Shown here: positions 29,434-38,674 of the stretch, one piece after another
Numbering within the stretch: the stretch's first letter is position 1
Layout of the letters: every line of letters begins with the position of its first letter
Assembly (NCBI GenBank): GCA_937773465.1
Contig: CALJVK010000011.1
Coordinates: forward strand, 1-64,000
Length of the DNA: 64,000 bases
From: an uncultured Flavobacteriaceae bacterium
Lineage (GTDB): Bacteria > Bacteroidota > Bacteroidia > Flavobacteriales > Flavobacteriaceae
Direction: 5' to 3'
Notes under the pieces: generated by a model
What the model saw: only the letters and a program-made list of their open reading frames with translations
Databases searched by the model: none
What the model was told of the DNA's origin: nothing
Made by a program: the position numbers and the translations under genes

Positions 29434-32400
29434 ATGGCATTTAAAGAATACAATGGTTTAAATTTATCTCAAGTTGCAGATGAAGTTCTAGCAGACTGGG
29501 AAAAAAACCGCTCTTTTGAAAAAAGTATTAGTTTAAGAAAAAACGCTTCTAAATTTATTTTTTACGAAGGCCCTCCCTCTGCCAATGGCATGCCGGGGAT
29601 ACATCACGTAATGGCACGAAGTATCAAAGATATTTTTTGTAGATATAAAACCTTAAAAGGGTTTCAAGTTGACAGAAAAGCAGGATGGGACACACACGGC
29701 CTTCCAATTGAACTTAGTGTTGAAAAAGATTTAGGGATCACAAAAGAAGATATTGGAACTAAAATATCTGTAGAAGATTACAATAAGGCTTGTAAAAAAG
29801 CTGTAATGAAATATACAGACGTTTGGAATGATTTAACAAAAAAAATGGGCTATTGGGTAGACATGAGTAATCCTTATGTTACTTATAAGTCAAAATATAT
29901 TGAATCCGTTTGGTGGCTATTAAAACAGCTTTTCGATAAGAACTTAATTTATAAAGGCTATACTATTCAACCTTACTCACCAAAAGCAGGAACAGGATTA
30001 AGCTCTCATGAGCTAAATCAACCTGGGACTTATCAAGACGTAAGTGATACAACTGTAACTGCTCAATTTAAAGCTTTAAACAACTCACTTCCTTCATTGT
30101 TGTCTAGTTACGAAACTTTATATTTTTTAGCCTGGACAACTACTCCTTGGACTCTTCCTTCAAACACCGCTCTTACTGTTGGTGCAAAAATAAAATACAG
30201 CGTAGTATCAACTTTTAATCAATATACGCATGAGTTTACAAATGTTGTTTTAGCAAGTGATCTAATATCAAAAGTATTTAATGGAGGTTATTTTGAAGTT
30301 TATTCAAAAGATGATCTTAAGTATGATTCAAAAATTGATAAAAAAATTCCTTTTTTAATTAATGAATCAATAAACGGAAGTGAATTAGTTGGAATAAAAT
30401 ATTATCAGCTTTGGGAAGAAGCTCCTTTACCTTATGAAAATCCTGAAAATGCTTTTAGGATTATTCATGGTGACTTTGTGACAACGGAGGAGGGTACTGG
30501 AATTGTTCATACTGCCCCTACTTTTGGTGCAGATGATGCAAAAGTTGCTAAAATGGCTTCACCGGAGATACCAGCATTATTAATTCTTGACGAAAATCAA
30601 CAACCTGTTCCTCTGGTTGACTTACAAGGAAAATTTAGAAAAGAACTTGGTCTTTTAGCAGGAAAGTTTGTTAAGAATGAATATTATGATAAAGAAAATA
30701 TCCCAGAAAAATCTGTAGATGTTGAAATCGCCATAAAGCTTAAAGAACAAAACAAAGCTTTTAAGGTTGAAAAATATGTTCACAGTTACCCAAATTGCTG
30801 GAGAACTGATAAACCAATATTATACTACCCTTTAGATTCTTGGTTTATAAAAGTAACTGATAAAAAAGAGGATTTAGTTGAGCTTAATAAGTCAATTAAC
30901 TGGAAGCCTAAATCAACAGGAGAAGGTAGATTTGGAAACTGGCTAGCAAATGCTAATGATTGGAATTTGTCAAGATCTCGATTCTGGGGAATTCCATTAC
31001 CAATATGGAGAACAAGTGATTCTAAAGAAATGTTGGTTATTGGCTCAATGAAAGAATTAAAAACAGAAATTCAAAAATCTGTTTCAAAGGGGTTTATGAA
31101 AAATGATCCTTTTGAAGACTTTGATCACAAGGATATGAGCGATGACAACTATGATAAAATTGATTTACATAAAAATGTAGTTGATGACATTGTTCTTTGT
31201 TCTAAAAAAGGTGAAAAAATGTATCGTGAACCTGATTTGATTGACGTTTGGTTTGATTCAGGGTCTATGCCTTATGCCCAATGGCATTATCCATTTGAAA
31301 ACAAAAATAAAATTGACAATAATGAAGCATTCCCAGCTGATTATATAGCTGAGGGAGTAGACCAAACTAGGGGTTGGTTTTATACTCTTCATGCTATTGC
31401 AACAACAGTTTTTAAATCAATAGCTTATAAAAACGTAATTTCCAATGGACTTGTTCTTGATAAAAACGGCCAAAAAATGTCCAAAAGACTGGGTAATGCC
31501 GTTGATCCGTTTAAAACTATTTCTGATTTTGGCCCGGATGCTACAAGATGGTACATGATTAGTAACGCTAACCCATGGGATAACCTAAAGTTTGATTTAG
31601 ACGGGATCGAAGAAAGTAAACGTAAATTCTTTGGGACGCTTTACAATGTTTACTCGTTTTTTGCTTTATACGCTAATATTGATGATTTCAATTATAGTGA
31701 AAATGAAACAAATATAAATGACAGGCCTGAGCTTGATAAATGGATATTATCAGAACTAAATTCTTTAATAGCTGAAGTTGACGATCAATATAATAATTAT
31801 GAGCCTACAAAAGCTGCAAGAGCTATTTCAAACTTTGTTCAATTATATTTAAGTAATTGGTATGTACGATTATCTCGAAGAAGATTTTGGAAAGGATCTT
31901 ATGGTCAAGATAAAATTAGTGCATATCAGACTCTTTACAAATGTTTGACTGTGGTGTCTAAATTATCGTCTCCAATCGCACCGTTTTTTATGGACAGACT
32001 TTATAAAGATTTGGTCACTAATACTTCAAAAAACCCTTTAGATTCAGTTCATCACGATGAGTTTCCTGTTTCAAATTCCAAAGAAATATATCCTGAACTA
32101 CAACAAAAAATCAGAAATGCTCAGACTATATGCTCTTTAGTATTGTCGCTTAGAAAGAAAGAAAAAATTAAAGTTCGTCAACCTCTTTCTAAGATCATGA
32201 TTCCGTTTTCTAATGAAAATGAAAAAAAAGAAATCCTTGAAATTTCTGAACTGATTAAGTCAGAAGTAAATGTTAAAGAGGTAGAGCTTATAAGTAATTC
32301 CTCTGGGATATTAATTAAAAAAGTTAAGCCTAATTTCAAATCACTTGGGCCTAAACTTGGCAAGAAATTATCTGCCGTAATGGCTAAAATTAAAACTCTT

Positions 32401-32838
32401 AGCGATTCTGATATTCAAAAAATTGAAGCAAATCAATCTGTTTCTATAACTTTAGATTCTGAAAAAATAATTTTAGAACCAAGTGATTTAGAAATTATTT
32501 CTGAAGATATTGAAGGCTGTTTAGTAGCATCTGAGAATGGTGTAACAGTAGCCCTTGATATACAATTAAATGATGCATTAATAAATGAAGGCATCTGTAG
32601 AGAGTTAGTAAATCGAATTCAAACTTTTAGAAAAGAAAGTGGACTTCTAGTTACTGATAAAATTAATTTAAAAATTCAAAAGGATATTATCCTTGAAAAA
32701 GCTATTTTTGAGAACCAAGATTATATTTTAACTGAGACTTTAGCTGAAAAACTGGAAGTTTTAGATGATTTAAATAACGGAATTTTACTTGAATTTGATA
32801 ATATTAACTCTAAATTACATTTAACCAAAATTGATTAA
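29434..32838 (+). CDS. ileS: isoleucyl-tRNA synthetase (long form) with GXHH signature
   Basis: A 1134-residue class I synthetase. The ATP-binding HIGH motif region reads GMPGIHHVMARSIKD, so the signature is G55-I-H-H58 instead of H-x-G-H. KMSKR is at about 681-685. The editing domain (TTTPWTLPSNTA) and catalytic WDTHGLPIE segment are intact, and the long C-terminal part lacks a zinc-finger, as in eukaryotic-like type 2 IleRS. It starts a run with a TraR/DksA protein and lspA, the usual flavobacterial order. Weak TAAATTTC promoter-like element upstream. Confidence 0.97.
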   Translation: MAFKEYNGLNLSQVADEVLADWEKNRSFEKSISLRKNASKFIFYEGPPSANGMPGIHHVMARSIKDIFCRYKTLKGFQVDRKAGWDTHGLPIELSVEKDLGITKEDIGTKISVEDYNKACKKAVMKYTDVWNDLTKKMGYWVDMSNPYVTYKSKYIESVWWLLKQLFDKNLIYKGYTIQPYSPKAGTGLSSHELNQPGTYQDVSDTTVTAQFKALNNSLPSLLSSYETLYFLAWTTTPWTLPSNTALTVGAKIKYSVVSTFNQYTHEFTNVVLASDLISKVFNGGYFEVYSKDDLKYDSKIDKKIPFLINESINGSELVGIKYYQLWEEAPLPYENPENAFRIIHGDFVTTEEGTGIVHTAPTFGADDAKVAKMASPEIPALLILDENQQPVPLVDLQGKFRKELGLLAGKFVKNEYYDKENIPEKSVDVEIAIKLKEQNKAFKVEKYVHSYPNCWRTDKPILYYPLDSWFIKVTDKKEDLVELNKSINWKPKSTGEGRFGNWLANANDWNLSRSRFWGIPLPIWRTSDSKEMLVIGSMKELKTEIQKSVSKGFMKNDPFEDFDHKDMSDDNYDKIDLHKNVVDDIVLCSKKGEKMYREPDLIDVWFDSGSMPYAQWHYPFENKNKIDNNEAFPADYIAEGVDQTRGWFYTLHAIATTVFKSIAYKNVISNGLVLDKNGQKMSKRLGNAVDPFKTISDFGPDATRWYMISNANPWDNLKFDLDGIEESKRKFFGTLYNVYSFFALYANIDDFNYSENETNINDRPELDKWILSELNSLIAEVDDQYNNYEPTKAARAISNFVQLYLSNWYVRLSRRRFWKGSYGQDKISAYQTLYKCLTVVSKLSSPIAPFFMDRLYKDLVTNTSKNPLDSVHHDEFPVSNSKEIYPELQQKIRNAQTICSLVLSLRKKEKIKVRQPLSKIMIPFSNENEKKEILEISELIKSEVNVKEVELISNSSGILIKKVKPNFKSLGPKLGKKLSAVMAKIKTLSDSDIQKIEANQSVSITLDSEKIILEPSDLEIISEDIEGCLVASENGVTVALDIQLNDALINEGICRELVNRIQTFRKESGLLVTDKINLKIQKDIILEKAIFENQDYILTETLAEKLEVLDDLNNGILLEFDNINSKLHLTKID

Positions 32839-32840
32839 TT

Positions 32841-33215
32841 ATGGCAATTACAAGATATTTAGACAAAGACTTAAAATATTTTAAATCTTTAATTGAAGAA
32901 AAAATAGAAAAAGCGCAAAATGATTTAGCATTAATTAAGAGTGCTTATATGAATGATGGAGATAACGGAACCGAAGACACCTCTCCTACTTTTAAAGCTT
33001 TTGAAGAAGGTTCTCAAACGATGTCAAAAGAGGCTAACACTCAATTGGCTATTCGACAAGAGAAATTTATAAGAGATTTAAAAAGTGCTCTTATTAGGAT
33101 TGAGAATAAAACTTATGGAGTTTGTAGAGTAACTGGAAAATTAATTAACAAAAAAAGGCTAGAACTTGTCCCTCATGCTACCTTAAGTATTGAAGCCAAG
33201 AATCTTCAAAAATAA
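32841..33215 (+). CDS. TraR/DksA-family protein with degenerate zinc finger
   Basis: A 124-residue protein: coiled-coil N-terminal half, then a C-terminal YGVCRVTGKLINKKRLELVPHATLSIEA segment (key residues C4-finger remnant). Only one cysteine remains of the four zinc ligands, and the loop after it reads RVTGK. DksA proteins bind in the RNA polymerase secondary channel with ppGpp. It starts 2 bases after ileS and precedes lspA by 27 bases. Confidence 0.88.
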   Translation: MAITRYLDKDLKYFKSLIEEKIEKAQNDLALIKSAYMNDGDNGTEDTSPTFKAFEEGSQTMSKEANTQLAIRQEKFIRDLKSALIRIENKTYGVCRVTGKLINKKRLELVPHATLSIEAKNLQK

Positions 33216-33242
33216 TTTGTTGTTTTTAAATGATTCCTATCT

Positions 33243-33875
33243 ATGAGTTTAAAGAAATCTTTACTTATTGTACTGTTAATTTTAATTGTTGACCAAGTTT
33301 CAAAAGTATACATTAAATTAAATTTTCCGCTTACAATTTACGGCCAACTCCCGTTGTTTGATTTAGGGTGGTTTAAATTATTATTTATTGAAAACAAAGG
33401 AATGGCTTGGGGCGCTACAATAAATGATTTTTTGCCTTTTATTTCTGAAAGAACTGGTAAATTATTTTTAACTCTATTTAGAGTTGTCGCCGTTACATTC
33501 ATCTTTTATTGGCTTTATGATAGTATTAAAAAAAATGCTAGCAAACTATTAACAATATCCCTCTCTTTAATACTAGCAGGTGCTATAGGAAATATAATTG
33601 ACTCTGTTTTTTACGGATATTTATTTACAGAAAGCTATTACAATGTAGCTCAATTTAACCCTGGCAATGGTTATGAATCTTTGTTTCATGGTCATGTTGT
33701 TGATATGCTTCAGTTTCCAATGGTTTCATGGGACTGGCCAAAATGGTTGCCCTATCTAGGTGGAGAAAGTTTTACTTTTTTTGAACCTGTTTTTAATATC
33801 GCAGATACTTCAATTTCGACTGGAGTTGGTATAATGTTATTGTTTAACAAAAAAATATATCCTCAAAATTCATAA
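33243..33875 (+). CDS. lspA: lipoprotein signal peptidase
   Basis: A 210-residue inner membrane aspartyl protease that cleaves prolipoproteins after lipidation. Motifs are DQVSK near the N-terminus, ENKGMAWG, GAIGNIIDSV with the first catalytic Asp, and VFNIADTSISTG with the second. Four membrane helices are visible. It is longer than the roughly 165 residues of enterobacterial LspA, with extra residues between helices, as usual in Bacteroidota. Overlaps the convergent cyclo-ligase gene by 13 bases. Confidence 0.95.
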   Translation: MSLKKSLLIVLLILIVDQVSKVYIKLNFPLTIYGQLPLFDLGWFKLLFIENKGMAWGATINDFLPFISERTGKLFLTLFRVVAVTFIFYWLYDSIKKNASKLLTISLSLILAGAIGNIIDSVFYGYLFTESYYNVAQFNPGNGYESLFHGHVVDMLQFPMVSWDWPKWLPYLGGESFTFFEPVFNIADTSISTGVGIMLLFNKKIYPQNS

Positions 33876-34426
33876 ATTTTATTTGGAGTTAAACAATAGT
33901 TCATTTTAATATCGTTATTATTTATATCTATTATTTTTTCTATTGGATCAAAAAAAGATATTCCGATTTTAATAGTGTTTGCCGAACATTTTTTTAAAAA
34001 TCTGTCATAATAACCTCCGCCGTATCCCACTCTATGACCTGTCTTGTCAAAGCATAGTAAAGGAACAAAAACAACTTCAATTTGATTCTCATTAATTTTA
34101 ATTCCTGACTGAGGTTCAGCAATACCTAACCTGTTTTCTTTTAGTAAAGTTGAGTCAGTTAACAGAAAATTTACAAAAGATTTGTTTTCTATATTTAATC
34201 TTGGAAGAATAACATTCTTGTCTTTTCCCTGAATAATCTGAATAATTAGTTTAGTATCAATTTCATTATTTTTTTCTATTGGAAAAAACACATGAAAATT
34301 ATTATAATTCCATATGTTTAGTTTCAAAACCTGGTTTACAATATCTATGCTAAGATCTTGAACCTTATCTTCTGAAAAAGCACTCCTTTTCTTTTTAAAA
34401 TTTAATCTTAGAGTTTGCTTTTTCAC
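33863..34426 (-). CDS. 5-formyltetrahydrofolate cyclo-ligase
   Basis: A 187-residue enzyme that converts 5-formyl-THF to 5,10-methenyl-THF using ATP. The signature VFVPLLCFDKTGHRVGYGGGYYDRFL is split as PLLCFDKTGHRVGYGGGYYD near residues 118-140. The N-terminal basic segment LRLNFKKKRSAFSE is also typical. It overlaps the small membrane protein upstream by 4 bases and convergent lspA by 13. Confidence 0.93.
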   Translation of the reverse strand: MKKQTLRLNFKKKRSAFSEDKVQDLSIDIVNQVLKLNIWNYNNFHVFFPIEKNNEIDTKLIIQIIQGKDKNVILPRLNIENKSFVNFLLTDSTLLKENRLGIAEPQSGIKINENQIEVVFVPLLCFDKTGHRVGYGGGYYDRFLKKCSANTIKIGISFFDPIEKIIDINNNDIKMNYCLTPNKIYEF

Positions 34427-34752
34427 TTTTTCTTGGTCTTAAACTTATTGCCTTTGTAAATCATATAAGGCATAGGCAAAAGAACTGAAATAAAGTATGC
34501 AATACTTGCTGTAGATTCATCAAAAGCTGTATAAAAAATCAAGAAAATTAATGAGGTATATATTGCAAGGTTTATAAAAAACTTTTTGAAAAAAACTAAA
34601 TAATTTTTTAAATCAAAGTCCTCTTTTTCTTGCTTAGACATGGTATTATAACCAGCTAATAACATGTCTGCATTATTTTCATTTGTTAGATATGCAACTC
34701 CAATAAAACAAATATTTGTTATAATTATTGCAATAAAAAATTCAGTTTCCAT
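34423..34752 (-). CDS. small membrane protein, DUF3784-like
   Basis: About 109 residues starting at METEFF (34752). The open frame extends to a GTG at 34770, but a consensus -7 promoter element overlaps that codon, so the internal ATG is preferred. Three membrane helices (about 5-22, 58-78 and 83-100) flank ADMLLAGYNTMSKQEKEDFD, which is typical of DUF3784 proteins. Function unknown. Probably co-transcribed with the cyclo-ligase. Confidence 0.78.
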   Translation of the reverse strand: METEFFIAIIITNICFIGVAYLTNENNADMLLAGYNTMSKQEKEDFDLKNYLVFFKKFFINLAIYTSLIFLIFYTAFDESTASIAYFISVLLPMPYMIYKGNKFKTKKK

Positions 34753-34769
34753 AGATTTATTAAGTGTCA

Positions 34770-34777
34770 CAAAGATA
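34770..34777 (-). promoter_or_regulatory. -7 promoter element (TATCTTTG on the minus strand)
   Basis: The minus strand reads TATCTTTG, an exact TAnnTTTG match, 17 bases before the ATG at 34752. No clear TTG is present at 17-23 bases further upstream. It lies between divergent uvrC and the DUF3784-like gene and decides the start of the latter. Confidence 0.5.
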
Positions 34778-34796
34778 AAAGAATTAATTTTAAACT

Positions 34797-36593
34797 GTGA
34801 TTAGTCCATCTTTAAAAATTGAGCTTTCTACGATGCCCTCAGAACCTGGGGTATACCAGTTTTTTAACAAAGAAGACAAAATAATTTACATTGGAAAGGC
34901 TAAAAATCTAAAAAAAAGAGTCTCGTCGTACTTTCAAAAAAACATTGGTTCTAGAAAAACTAAAAATTTAGTTAAAAACATTTCTGAAATCAAACATATT
35001 GTTGTTTCTAGTGAGTCAGATGCGCTACTTTTAGAAAACTCACTAATTAAAAAATATCAGCCTAAATACAACATTTTATTACGCGATGACAAAACTTATC
35101 CTTGGATTGTAATAAAAAATGAACCTTTCCCGAGAGTTCTAACAACGCGAAGAGTTGAAAAAGACGGCTCGGAATATTTTGGTCCTTTCACTAGTTATAA
35201 AACAGTTAGAACGATCATGGATATTTTTTCTAACCTTTATTCGTTAAGAACATGTCATTATGATTTAAGAGAAAAAAATGTGCTTGAAAAAAAATATAAA
35301 GTTTGTTTAGAATATCATATTGGAAATTGCCTTGGAGGATGTGAAGGCCATCAAGAAGAAAAAGATTATAACATTTACATTTCAAATATTAGAGATTTTT
35401 TGAAGGGAAATTTATCAAGTTCTATAAACTATTTCAAAAATGAAATGAAAATTTCCTCAAAATTATTACATTTTGAAAAGGCTCAAGCAGCAAAAGAAAA
35501 AATAGAGCGTCTAGAAAATTACCAATCTAAATCTACCGTAGTTAGTTCTAAGCTAAATGATATTGATGTATTCAGTATTATTTCAGATTCTTCACATGCA
35601 TATGTAAATCATTTACAAGTTGCGTTTGGCAGAATAGTGAGATTTCATAACGTAGAAATTAAAAAAAAATTAGACGAAACTGATAAAGAACTATTACTTA
35701 TGACAATAGTGAATTTAAGAGATAAGTTTAATTCCAAAAATAATACCGTTATAACTAATATTGAGTTTGACAAAATTTTGAATTTAAAATTTATTTTCCC
35801 TAGAGCTGGGGATAATAAAAAATTATTAGATCTTTCCTTAAGAAATGGGACTCAGTTCAAGATTGAAAAATTGAAACAAGTTCAAATAGTTGATCCCGAA
35901 AGGCACACTAATCGAATTTTAAATCAAATGAAACTTGATTTAAGATTAAATGAAGTTCCTGTTCATATTGAGTGTTTCGATAATTCTAATATTCAAGGCT
36001 CAGTTCCGGTAGCATCCTGTATCGTTTTTAAAAATTGTAAACCCTCTAAAAAAGACTACAGACATTTTAATATCAAAACTGTTGAAGGGCCTGATGATTA
36101 TGCCTCTATGGAAGAGGTTGTCTTCAGGCGCTATAAACGAATGGTAGAGGAAAAATCAGTTTTACCTAGCTTAATAATTATAGATGGAGGAAAGGGTCAG
36201 TTAAGCTCTTCAATAAAAGCTTTAAAAAAACTAAACTTAGAAAATACTATCGCTATTTTGGGTATTGCAAAAAGATTAGAAGAGATTTTTTATCCAAATG
36301 ATCCTATTCCTTTGTATTTAAACAAAAAATCCGAAACTTTGAAAGTCATTCAACAAATGAGAAATGAAGCTCATCGTTTTGCAATTACTCTTCACAGAAA
36401 TAAAAGAAGTAAACAAGCCTTAACATCTTCTTTTGATGGAATTCCAGGAATTGGAGAAAAAACAAAAACTGCATTATTAAAAAGATTTAAATCTTTAAAA
36501 AACATTAAAGAAACTTCGTTAGAGCTTCTAATTAGTGAAGTTGGGGAAAGCAAAGCAAAAAAATTAAAAGATTTTTTAAATTCTATGAATTAG
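34797..36593 (+). CDS. uvrC: excinuclease ABC subunit C
   Basis: A 598-residue subunit of the UvrABC nucleotide excision repair nuclease. A GIY-YIG nuclease domain (PGVYQFFNKEDKIIYIGKAKN) opens the protein, an UVR interaction segment lies near 205-240, an RNase H-like nuclease domain with ECFDNSN and IIDGGKGQL follows and a helix-hairpin-helix pair (IPGIGEKTK) ends it. The start is GTG at 34797, giving the normal N-terminal length; the first ATG would remove 12 residues. Confidence 0.96.
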   Translation: MISPSLKIELSTMPSEPGVYQFFNKEDKIIYIGKAKNLKKRVSSYFQKNIGSRKTKNLVKNISEIKHIVVSSESDALLLENSLIKKYQPKYNILLRDDKTYPWIVIKNEPFPRVLTTRRVEKDGSEYFGPFTSYKTVRTIMDIFSNLYSLRTCHYDLREKNVLEKKYKVCLEYHIGNCLGGCEGHQEEKDYNIYISNIRDFLKGNLSSSINYFKNEMKISSKLLHFEKAQAAKEKIERLENYQSKSTVVSSKLNDIDVFSIISDSSHAYVNHLQVAFGRIVRFHNVEIKKKLDETDKELLLMTIVNLRDKFNSKNNTVITNIEFDKILNLKFIFPRAGDNKKLLDLSLRNGTQFKIEKLKQVQIVDPERHTNRILNQMKLDLRLNEVPVHIECFDNSNIQGSVPVASCIVFKNCKPSKKDYRHFNIKTVEGPDDYASMEEVVFRRYKRMVEEKSVLPSLIIIDGGKGQLSSSIKALKKLNLENTIAILGIAKRLEEIFYPNDPIPLYLNKKSETLKVIQQMRNEAHRFAITLHRNKRSKQALTSSFDGIPGIGEKTKTALLKRFKSLKNIKETSLELLISEVGESKAKKLKDFLNSMN

Positions 36594-36600
36594 TATTTAT

Positions 36601-36608
36601 TATTTTTG
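36601..36608 (+). promoter_or_regulatory. -7 promoter element (TATTTTTG) before the DUF3108 gene
   Basis: TATTTTTG matches TAnnTTTG and ends 7 bases before the ATG at 36616, which would give an almost leaderless mRNA. No -33 TTG is visible at the right distance, so this element is tentative. Confidence 0.35.
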
Positions 36609-36615
36609 TCAAACT

Positions 36616-37434
36616 ATGCGCTTGAAAATTTATTGGAGTTTAACTGTTTTTTTTATTTGTTTTCAAATTAATGCTCAGAATTATTCTGGGATGAAAGCTC
36701 CATTTATCAATAAATCTTTTGATTCTTTTAAAGCTGGTGAATCCTTAAAGTTTAGACTTCATTATGGGTTTTTTAATGCAAGTTATGCAACCTTAAACCT
36801 TGATGAAGATCAAGTTGAGGGAGAAAAAATTTATAAAGCAACGGCAATTGGCAGAACAACAGGAATAGCAAGATGGTTTTTTAAGGTTGATGATATTTAT
36901 GAAACATTTTTTAATAAAGACTTAGTTCAGCCGATAAAGTCTACAAGAAATATTTACGAAGGAGGTTACACTAAAAATGTTGAAATAAATTACGACTACA
37001 TAAACAACTTAGCCAATATTAACGATATTAAAAACTCAAGATTAAGTTCAGTAAAAATTGAAAAAAATGTTCAGGATTTAATTTCAACATTCTATTATCT
37101 TAGAAATCATTTTGATGTTAATAAACTTAAAATAAATGATTTTATAAGGATAAATATTTTTTTTGATGCGGAAAACTATCCCTTTAGAATGAAATTTTTA
37201 GGATACGAAGATGTTTACACAAAATTTGGCGTAATAAATTGCTTAAAGTTTAGACCCTATATTGAATCTGGAAGAGTTTTTAGAGATAGTGAAAGTTTAA
37301 CGCTATGGGTTAGTAATGACAAAAACAAACTGCCTGTCAAAATTAAAGCTGGTCTTAGGATTGGATCTATAGAAGCTGACTTGGAGGAGTTTCGAGGACT
37401 AAAACATCCGTTTAAAATAAAATTAAATGAATAA
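36616..37434 (+). CDS. DUF3108-family exported protein
   Basis: A 272-residue protein with a signal peptide (about 1-20, ending QINAQ) and a beta-rich body: FKAGESLKFRLHYGFFNASYATL at the start of the domain and LTLWVSNDKNKLPVKIKAGLRIG near the end. DUF3108 proteins are envelope proteins of unknown function. It overlaps the M23 peptidase gene by 8 bases, a pairing that suggests a cell-wall or outer-membrane role. Confidence 0.88.
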   Translation: MRLKIYWSLTVFFICFQINAQNYSGMKAPFINKSFDSFKAGESLKFRLHYGFFNASYATLNLDEDQVEGEKIYKATAIGRTTGIARWFFKVDDIYETFFNKDLVQPIKSTRNIYEGGYTKNVEINYDYINNLANINDIKNSRLSSVKIEKNVQDLISTFYYLRNHFDVNKLKINDFIRINIFFDAENYPFRMKFLGYEDVYTKFGVINCLKFRPYIESGRVFRDSESLTLWVSNDKNKLPVKIKAGLRIGSIEADLEEFRGLKHPFKIKLNE

Positions 37435-38674
37435 AATATTTATAATTCTCTTAACATCTATTCTTTTAATGTCCTGCGGGGAGGAAAAGCCTGAAAAAAC
37501 CTCTGAAATTATAAAAGAAAAAATTATAACTCAATTTGGATATACTTTAAACAATTTCACTGTTAAAAAAGATACAGTAAAAAGTGGTGATTCTTTTGGT
37601 TCTATTTTAGAAAACAACAATCTTTTTTATCCTCAAATATATAATATCGTTCAAAAGGCAAAAAAGGTATTTGATGTTAGAAAAATTAACATCGGAAAAC
37701 CTTATACTATACTTTTTTCAAAAGATTCTTTAAAAACTCCTAAAGTTTTTATTTATCAGCCTAATCTAATTGATTATGTTGTTGTATCATTAACTGATTC
37801 CCTTTGGGCTGAAAAAAAATCTAAAGCTGTAGAGTTATTAGAATTTGAGGCCGAAGGCGTGATTACAAGTTCTCTTTCTGAAACAATGGAAGAAAAAAAA
37901 CTTTCTCCGCTTTTATCCAACGAACTTTCTGAAATTTACGCATGGACAATCGATTTCTTTAGATTAGAAAAAGGAGATAATTTTAAAATTATTTATTCTG
38001 CAAAATTCGTTGACGATTCTATTTACGTAGGTCTTAACAGAATTCATTCAGCTTATTTTGAACATAGGGGAAAACCTTTTTATGCTATTGAATTTGAAAC
38101 AGATTCTAAAAGAGGTTTGTTCGAGTATTTTGATGAAAATGGGAAAAATTTAAGAAGAGCTTTTTTGAGAGCTCCTGTTCAATTTAGTAGAATCTCTTCT
38201 AGATATAATTTAAAAAGAAAAATCGCATATTATGGTAGAATTCGTCCACATTTTGGAACTGATTTTGCAGCCCCAAGAGGAACCCCTATAAGAGCGACAG
38301 CAAGCGGAACAGTTGTTAAGTCTAGTTATACCAGAGGAAACGGAAACTACGTTAAAATTAAACACAACGGCACCTATTCAACTCAATATCTTCATATGGA
38401 TAAAAGAGGTGTTAAAGTAGGTCAATTTGTTAAACAAGGCGATTATATTGGAACAGTTGGAATGACGGGAAATACCTCTGGTCCACATGTATGTTATAGG
38501 TTTTGGAAAAATGGAAAACAAGTTGATCCCTTAAGACAAAAGCTTCCAGAGGCTAAACCTATTTCGAAAGAACTAAAGAAAAGATATTTGACATATATGT
38601 TACCTGTCAAAAATCAGCTTGATTCTATTGAATCCGTTACCTTTGTAAAAAATTCAACTACAAAATTTCATTAA
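37427..38674 (+). CDS. M23-family peptidase lipoprotein with a Cys in the HxH motif
   Basis: A 415-residue lipoprotein (lipobox LLMSCGE near residue 16) with a LysM/OapA-like region (KSGDSFGSILENN) and a C-terminal LytM domain. Zinc and catalytic motifs are H275-xxx-D279, H323 (YLHM) and GPHVCYRF with H354 and C356: the final zinc-ligand His of HxH is replaced by Cys. It probably trims peptidoglycan crosslinks in the periplasm. Abuts pgi with no gap. Confidence 0.92.
   Translation: MNKIFIILLTSILLMSCGEEKPEKTSEIIKEKIITQFGYTLNNFTVKKDTVKSGDSFGSILENNNLFYPQIYNIVQKAKKVFDVRKINIGKPYTILFSKDSLKTPKVFIYQPNLIDYVVVSLTDSLWAEKKSKAVELLEFEAEGVITSSLSETMEEKKLSPLLSNELSEIYAWTIDFFRLEKGDNFKIIYSAKFVDDSIYVGLNRIHSAYFEHRGKPFYAIEFETDSKRGLFEYFDENGKNLRRAFLRAPVQFSRISSRYNLKRKIAYYGRIRPHFGTDFAAPRGTPIRATASGTVVKSSYTRGNGNYVKIKHNGTYSTQYLHMDKRGVKVGQFVKQGDYIGTVGMTGNTSGPHVCYRFWKNGKQVDPLRQKLPEAKPISKELKKRYLTYMLPVKNQLDSIESVTFVKNSTTKFH

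Noticed and set aside
34753..34770. GTG start at 34770 for the DUF3784-like gene
   Set aside because: It overlaps the -7 promoter element; the ATG at 34752 gives a normal N-terminus.
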